Shown here piece by piece: positions 60,601 through 64,000 of a DNA stretch of 64,000 nucleotides. Under the pieces are notes generated by a model. The model saw only the letters and a program-made list of their open reading frames with translations, had not been told where the DNA came from and did no database searches. The stretch spans positions 1 to 64,000 of the forward strand of contig JALNYK010000015.1 in NCBI GenBank assembly GCA_023229845.1. The letters run 5' to 3'. The translations under genes and the position numbers were made by a program. Within the stretch, counting starts at the first letter, position 1; every line of letters starts with the position of its first letter. The DNA is from Gallionella sp. GTDB taxonomy: Bacteria; Pseudomonadota; Gammaproteobacteria; Burkholderiales; Gallionellaceae.

Positions 60601-63449
60601 TATTCGCGCTGGAATGCCTTGACCATGACCTTCTCGCCGGCTTTCGGTTTGCCGTTGAGATCCAGCACCAGCGCGTGGAACTTGAGGTGTTCCGCGGTCG
60701 CCATCCAGCCTTCCGGCTTGATGCCGACTATCGTTTTCGAAGGCCATAGCGGGATGCGCGTCGCGGCGGTCAGCGTCTCGCCGTTCGGGTCCTGATATTC
60801 CAGCTCGGCCTCGATCTGCTGCGGCATGCCGGACTTGGGCAGTTTGCCGAAAACGGCGCGCCCCGCGCCCGCGCCGTCGAGGCGCAGCTCTTGCGTGGCG
60901 AGCATCGAGCCGCCGCTGGCCGTTGATGAGGAGTCATCGTCCGGCTCGGATAGTTCGTATTCGCCCATATGCCACGGTTCGCGCGAGCTCTTTTGCACGC
61001 CCGGTTTGACGCCGCCGTTCGCGAAGGTGAAGTCTTCGTAGTCGGGGAAGCTGACGAATTTTGGCGTGAGCTGGCCGCGCAGTTTCACCGGCAGAAACGA
61101 CGCGCCGCCGCCGGCGAGGTAGTTGACCTGCAGGTTCACTGCAGCCTTGTTGGCATTCACCAGCACCTTGATGGCCTGCTGCACGAGCGCCTTCATCGTA
61201 GGGACGCGGAAGCTTTCTACGTTGAAGCTGCCTGCATGGCCCGGCGTCAGGACGACGTAAGTGCCCTGCTTGGCATCCTGCGGGACGGTCCAGTCCAGGG
61301 CCGCACTGCCGCGCTCGTCCCAGGAAACCGGCAACGGGTATTTGTCGTCGCTGCCCTGATGCTGGATCGTGACGGTGGCGGGCAGTTTGTCGCGTGTCTG
61401 GGCGAAACCCGCAGCCGTCTTGCGGCGCGCGATCAGCTTCATGTGTACGGTCTCGCCGGCGCGCAGCAACGTGCGATCCATGATCGCGTGATGGACGTCC
61501 TGTTCCATCCATCTGCTCTGGAATGCGTTGAAGCGCCACAGCGAGATGCCTTCGTTCCAGTTCGACAGCACGAACGAGAAGTCCTTGCCCGAGCGTGCGG
61601 TGACGAAATATTGGCGGTCGTACGAGTCGAGGCAGCCGGGCAGGCTGTTGAGTTGAGGAAGCTCGCTATCGATCTTCAAAATGCCTTGCTTGTCGGTGCG
61701 CCCCTGGGAATAAGTCTCGCCATTGCAGTCGCGCACGGCCACCTCGGCATCGGGCACGGGTTTGCCTTTGTCCAGACTGGTCACCCAGACCAGCGAGGAT
61801 TCGCGTCCTTGCTTGAAGTGGACGGCCATATTGGTGACGAGCGCGGCGGCATGCAGGTAGTAGGGTTTGTCCTCGGCCAGCAGGGCCTTGCCCAGCCTTG
61901 GACTGGCCAGTTCCACGACATGAAAGCCCGGTTCCTGCAACGGGATGCCGACGACCTCGAAGGCCTTGTCGCCTAGCGATTTGGGGATTGCGAACGGTTT
62001 GATCCGGTCGGCCTTTTCGAAGACCGAATTCTTGCCGGGGCCGCGGCTGCTGTCCCATTCCTCCGTTTCGCGGTTATAGCCCGAATCGACCTGTTGCAGC
62101 CTTTTCAGCCATTCGATGATCTGGAGTTCGGAATCGACTTGCAGCGTCTTGCCGGGAATCGGCGGAATCGACAGGTTGGCGGGCAGGCTGGCCTCGACAT
62201 TGCGCAGGGTCACCGGCAGCAACGGTGGATTCGATGCATGCAGTTCCAGTATGCCGAAGTTGGCGGCGAACTTGGCGAGCGGCGGATATTCGTCGGTGCG
62301 GACTTGCAGCGGGAAGCTGGCGGCGTTAGCGAGCTTCCTGCCGGCATCGTCGGTGAAGGCTTCCGGCAGGACGATCTTGAATTTCGTTTTCTCCGGCAGC
62401 GGCGCGGGGAAGGTCAGCCATTGCACTAGCCCCGCTTGTTTTTCATTGTCCGGGATGACGGGCGATACCGACTTGCCGTTTGCCGCCACCAGCTTGATGC
62501 GCTGCGCATTCTCCAGCGTGATCGGCGCGGTGAAATACAACTGCATGGCAATCGCCGGGATGCAGTCAGCCTGGGCATTGACGCGGCTGCACGAGAATTT
62601 CGCTTCGAACACCGGGCGCGTGTTGAACGGCAGGGTTTGATCCTGGCTGGTCGGTATGCCGGAAACCGAGGCGATGCCTTGACCCCAAACCAGCGCGACT
62701 ATCGTGTCGCTCGGCAATGTGCGTTTGCATTGCAGCACGACGATGGGCGAATTTTCGGTGTCGCGTAGCTTCAGGAATTTCTCCCTGTTCGACCCGCGCT
62801 CGTCTATGCCGAAGACGAAGCTGCGCCCGGCATTTCCGCCACGCTTGAAAACGGCCTGGTAATACTGTGTCATAAACGACTCGCGCCAGCCCAGTATCGA
62901 TGTGCGCAATTTGCCGGTAATGACCTGCACCGGGATGCGTTCGGAAATGCCGTCGGCCATGCAATAGGCAAATTTCTGTATCGACTCTGTGGTCGCCGGC
63001 GCATCCAGTCCGAGGATGAATATCTGGTTCTCGTCGATGTGATTGTCGTCTTCATTCGGCTCGCTCTGCATGATGGCGGGGCCGCCGGTGTTGAACGAAT
63101 ACATGCGCGATTTTTTTATTTCGCTGCCGTCGAGCGCGGCGAGCCCCTTCCTGACGGTGAAGCGGCAGGCGATGCCCGCAGGGAGGTCGTGCTCGAAGTC
63201 GTATACCCAGTTGCGCTGGTCGGCCCAGCGGCCTTTACCCGCGACGGGACAAGCGACATCGAAGGGTGCGACCTCGCGCGGATCGCCGAATGCGACCATC
63301 TGTGCGGAGAATCGCACCGCAACCTGCCGAACTTTCTTGACTTCGCCCTGCGGCGAGAAGAACTCGATTTCGGCAGCGGTGGCGAGCCGGGGAAACATGG
63401 TCAGTACGAAAGCGACAGTGATCCATAAACGACGATACGGGAAAACCAT
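57609..63449 (-). CDS. Bacterial alpha-2-macroglobulin (YfhM/MagD-like) with a repeat-encoded insertion
   Basis: A 1946-residue periplasmic protease trap and partner of PbpC. Signal peptide RRLWITVAFVLTMFPRLATA, cleaved near AA; unlike E. coli YfhM there is no lipobox cysteine, so it should be soluble or anchored otherwise. Multiple macroglobulin-like domains, the bait region, then the thioester motif YTCLEQLASQAVAL near residue 1490 and the alpha-toroid and receptor-like end. A palindromic element (59196-59282) is read in frame at about residues 1389-1418. Start chosen at 63449 from GGGGG and the signal peptide. Confidence 0.94.
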   Translation of the reverse strand: MVFPYRRLWITVAFVLTMFPRLATAAEIEFFSPQGEVKKVRQVAVRFSAQMVAFGDPREVAPFDVACPVAGKGRWADQRNWVYDFEHDLPAGIACRFTVRKGLAALDGSEIKKSRMYSFNTGGPAIMQSEPNEDDNHIDENQIFILGLDAPATTESIQKFAYCMADGISERIPVQVITGKLRTSILGWRESFMTQYYQAVFKRGGNAGRSFVFGIDERGSNREKFLKLRDTENSPIVVLQCKRTLPSDTIVALVWGQGIASVSGIPTSQDQTLPFNTRPVFEAKFSCSRVNAQADCIPAIAMQLYFTAPITLENAQRIKLVAANGKSVSPVIPDNEKQAGLVQWLTFPAPLPEKTKFKIVLPEAFTDDAGRKLANAASFPLQVRTDEYPPLAKFAANFGILELHASNPPLLPVTLRNVEASLPANLSIPPIPGKTLQVDSELQIIEWLKRLQQVDSGYNRETEEWDSSRGPGKNSVFEKADRIKPFAIPKSLGDKAFEVVGIPLQEPGFHVVELASPRLGKALLAEDKPYYLHAAALVTNMAVHFKQGRESSLVWVTSLDKGKPVPDAEVAVRDCNGETYSQGRTDKQGILKIDSELPQLNSLPGCLDSYDRQYFVTARSGKDFSFVLSNWNEGISLWRFNAFQSRWMEQDVHHAIMDRTLLRAGETVHMKLIARRKTAAGFAQTRDKLPATVTIQHQGSDDKYPLPVSWDERGSAALDWTVPQDAKQGTYVVLTPGHAGSFNVESFRVPTMKALVQQAIKVLVNANKAAVNLQVNYLAGGGASFLPVKLRGQLTPKFVSFPDYEDFTFANGGVKPGVQKSSREPWHMGEYELSEPDDDSSSTASGGSMLATQELRLDGAGAGRAVFGKLPKSGMPQQIEAELEYQDPNGETLTAATRIPLWPSKTIVGIKPEGWMATAEHLKFHALVLDLNGKPKAGEKVMVKAFQREYFSHRRRLIGGFYAFDNHSEIKAVGELCAGTTDDKGLLICDVKAPASGNIILQAETGDANGNASVANREIWVAGNDDWWFDAADNDRIDLLPEKKRYEPGDTARFQLRMPFKEADVLVTVEREGVIESFVTHITRANPTIEVPIKGNYSPNVFVSALAVRGRINEAQPTALIDLGKPAFKMGLAEIKVGWSAHELKVRVATDKPGYRVREKAKVSVDVRRADGSRLPRDSEVTLVAVDEGLLELKPNDSWKLLEAMMTRRGIEVSTSTAQMQVIGKRHFGRKALAAGGDGGSAKSARELFDTLLFWQARVKLDEHGHAEATIPLNDSLTSFRIVAIANGGMDTFGTGSASIQSSQDLMLFSGLPPVVREQDRFHAGFTVRNAGDHAVEAVVSAKADALAALAPIAISLPPGESRNVGWDVAVPLDREAIKWEVSIREKGSNGHARSPLPNPLPQAGEGANESLREFHVNEDGDRLKATQKVIAAVPVRTLQATLMQLDSPQSVTVKLPDGAIPGRGGVKVTFRKRLGDGMEGVQEFMARYPYTCLEQLASQAVALQDEARWNGLMKKLPSYLDSAGLVKYFPMMREGDDTLTAYLLSVADEAGYEIPERLRNRMRNGLTGFVEGRVIRYSALPTSDLSVRKLAAIEALSRTGEVERRWLDSIAIEPNLWPTSAVLDWAAILQRSPGISAQSGRQAEGARQIIRSRLNFQGTTMGFSTERSDTLWWLMVNGDVNANRALLTLLDQSDWTPDIPRLARGSLGRQQRGHWNTTVANAWGVLAMKRFSAKFEATPVTGATSATLGKDKFVAEWRVDTKQAQQLLDWPAAAAPVALSHDGSGKPWTMLQSLSALPLKEPLFTGYRVTRKITPVSRKSKDAWHKGDVARIRLEVDAQSDMAWVVVNDPIPSGASILGTGLGGDSKLLAKGEKKQGWVWPAFEERTFDSFRAYYRFVPKGKFAVEYSVRLNNDGEFRLPPTRVEAMYAPEMFGELPNGDVVVKP
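59196..59282. repeat. GGGCATGGCAA palindromic element, copy 4 (in the macroglobulin gene)
   Basis: TTAACGTGAAACTCGCGCAG, then a CCTCGCCCGCTTGCGGGAG stem, ending with AACGGGCATGCCCGTT. It has lost the inner loop of the first stem. It adds about 29 codons in frame: NGHARSPLPNPLPQAGEG, then ANESLREFHVN. Confidence 0.85.
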
Positions 63450-63610
63450 ACATCCCCCTGAGGCTGATTTGGTGACATCGAAGTTGCGCAGTGTTTTTTG
63501 AATGCGATCCAGCATTTTATGAATCGTTGGATTTCAAACACCTGCCGATAGGCCAAGAAATTTAGCACCAAACCGCGCCGCTTGTCATAGCGAAGAATAT
63601 ATAGGCCTCA

Positions 63611-64000
63611 TCAGCGCAGCTTGATTTCGGTCCAGATGCGCGACAGCACGCGGCGCTGGTGGCGGTCGAGGTCGCGCAGCATTTCCAGTTTTACCTGCTG
63701 GGTTTTGTCCGGAAATACCGCGGGGTTCTGTGCGATCTCGGGCTGTATGTATTGCCGCGCATCCAGGTTCGGATTGCCGGAGCCGATCAGGTTGGTCAGT
63801 TCCGCCGCGTTGCGTCCTTCGAGCATGAAGTCGATGAAGCGGTGTGCGAGATCGGGGCGCGGGCCGCTCTTGTGCAGCACCATCGAGTCCAGCGCCAGCA
63901 CCGCGCCTTCCTTCGGGATGGCGGCGACGATGCGGAAGCCGCGCTGCGCGTTCTGCGCGTCGATGTCGGCCTGGAAGATGTCGCTGGAATAGCCGTGCAC
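63611..64000 (-). CDS. Polyamine-type periplasmic binding protein, C-terminal part
   Basis: 129 codons of the C-terminal half of a PotD/PotF-like solute-binding protein, continuing beyond the window: MHGYSSDIFQADIDAQ, IPKEGAVLALDSMVLHKSG, HRFIDFMLEGRNAAELTNLI, and the closing VKLEMLRDLDRHQRRVLSRI. It delivers spermidine/putrescine to an ABC importer, whose other genes would lie outside. The family match is good; the ligand is not decided. Confidence 0.88.
   Translation of the reverse strand: MHGYSSDIFQADIDAQNAQRGFRIVAAIPKEGAVLALDSMVLHKSGPRPDLAHRFIDFMLEGRNAAELTNLIGSGNPNLDARQYIQPEIAQNPAVFPDKTQQVKLEMLRDLDRHQRRVLSRIWTEIKLR

Noticed and set aside
59652..61976. Two long plus-strand frames opposite the macroglobulin gene
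   Set aside because: Antisense shadows of a clear 1946-residue protein; no independent signals.

Overview
The window is 64 kb of dense, GC-rich bacterial chromosome. The core genes (dnaE, mnmC, yaeQ, ycaO, rsgA, ettA, pcm, pbpC with an alpha-2-macroglobulin) and the several families of short palindromic repeats fit a betaproteobacterium. My best guess is the Nitrosomonadales/Gallionellaceae neighbourhood, inferred from protein flavour only. I see no rRNA, tRNA or CRISPR array.

Layout. 1-3.6 kb: 3' part of dnaE, a small orphan gene and a ParD/ParE-type toxin-antitoxin pair. 3.7-5.5 kb: a LytTR response regulator and its LytS/AlgZ-type histidine kinase. 5.8-10.4 kb: an envelope export operon on the minus strand (ABC ATPase, FtsX-type permease, LolA-like lipoprotein carrier, outer-membrane barrel). 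10.6-20.2 kb: a TusE/DsrC-like protein, then divergently a hyfBCEFGI-type membrane complex. The large subunit of that complex lacks both Ni-Fe cysteine pairs, so it looks like an energy-converting-hydrogenase-related (Ehr-like) complex. The hyfB-hyfC junction has been split by a 1.25-kb insert carrying a dinD fragment and a Bro-N antirepressor gene. 20.2-43 kb: housekeeping and signalling genes (mnmC, yaeQ, two diguanylate cyclases, NfeD/slipin, pepD, ycaO, MarC, SYLF, LysR, rsgA). 43-50.7 kb: an accessory stretch with higBA, a decayed second higA, a zeta-like kinase with a 52-residue partner, a DUF4160/DUF2442 pair, and an AT-richer two-gene operon whose second gene shows a PD-(D/E)xK nuclease core. 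50.7-64 kb: ettA, pcm, a MASE4-GGDEF protein, pbpC, a 1946-residue alpha-2-macroglobulin and the end of a polyamine-type binding protein.

Two themes stand out. First, at least four families of short palindromic elements are scattered through the window, and several are read in frame inside genes: twice in pepD, once in the alpha-2-macroglobulin, at the C-terminus of NfeD and at the N-terminus of an outer-membrane protein. This resembles the protein-coding palindromic elements known from Rickettsia. Second, the candidates for undescribed biology are the Ni-free Hyf-like complex and the 48.3-50.7 kb nuclease operon next to several toxin-antitoxin modules.
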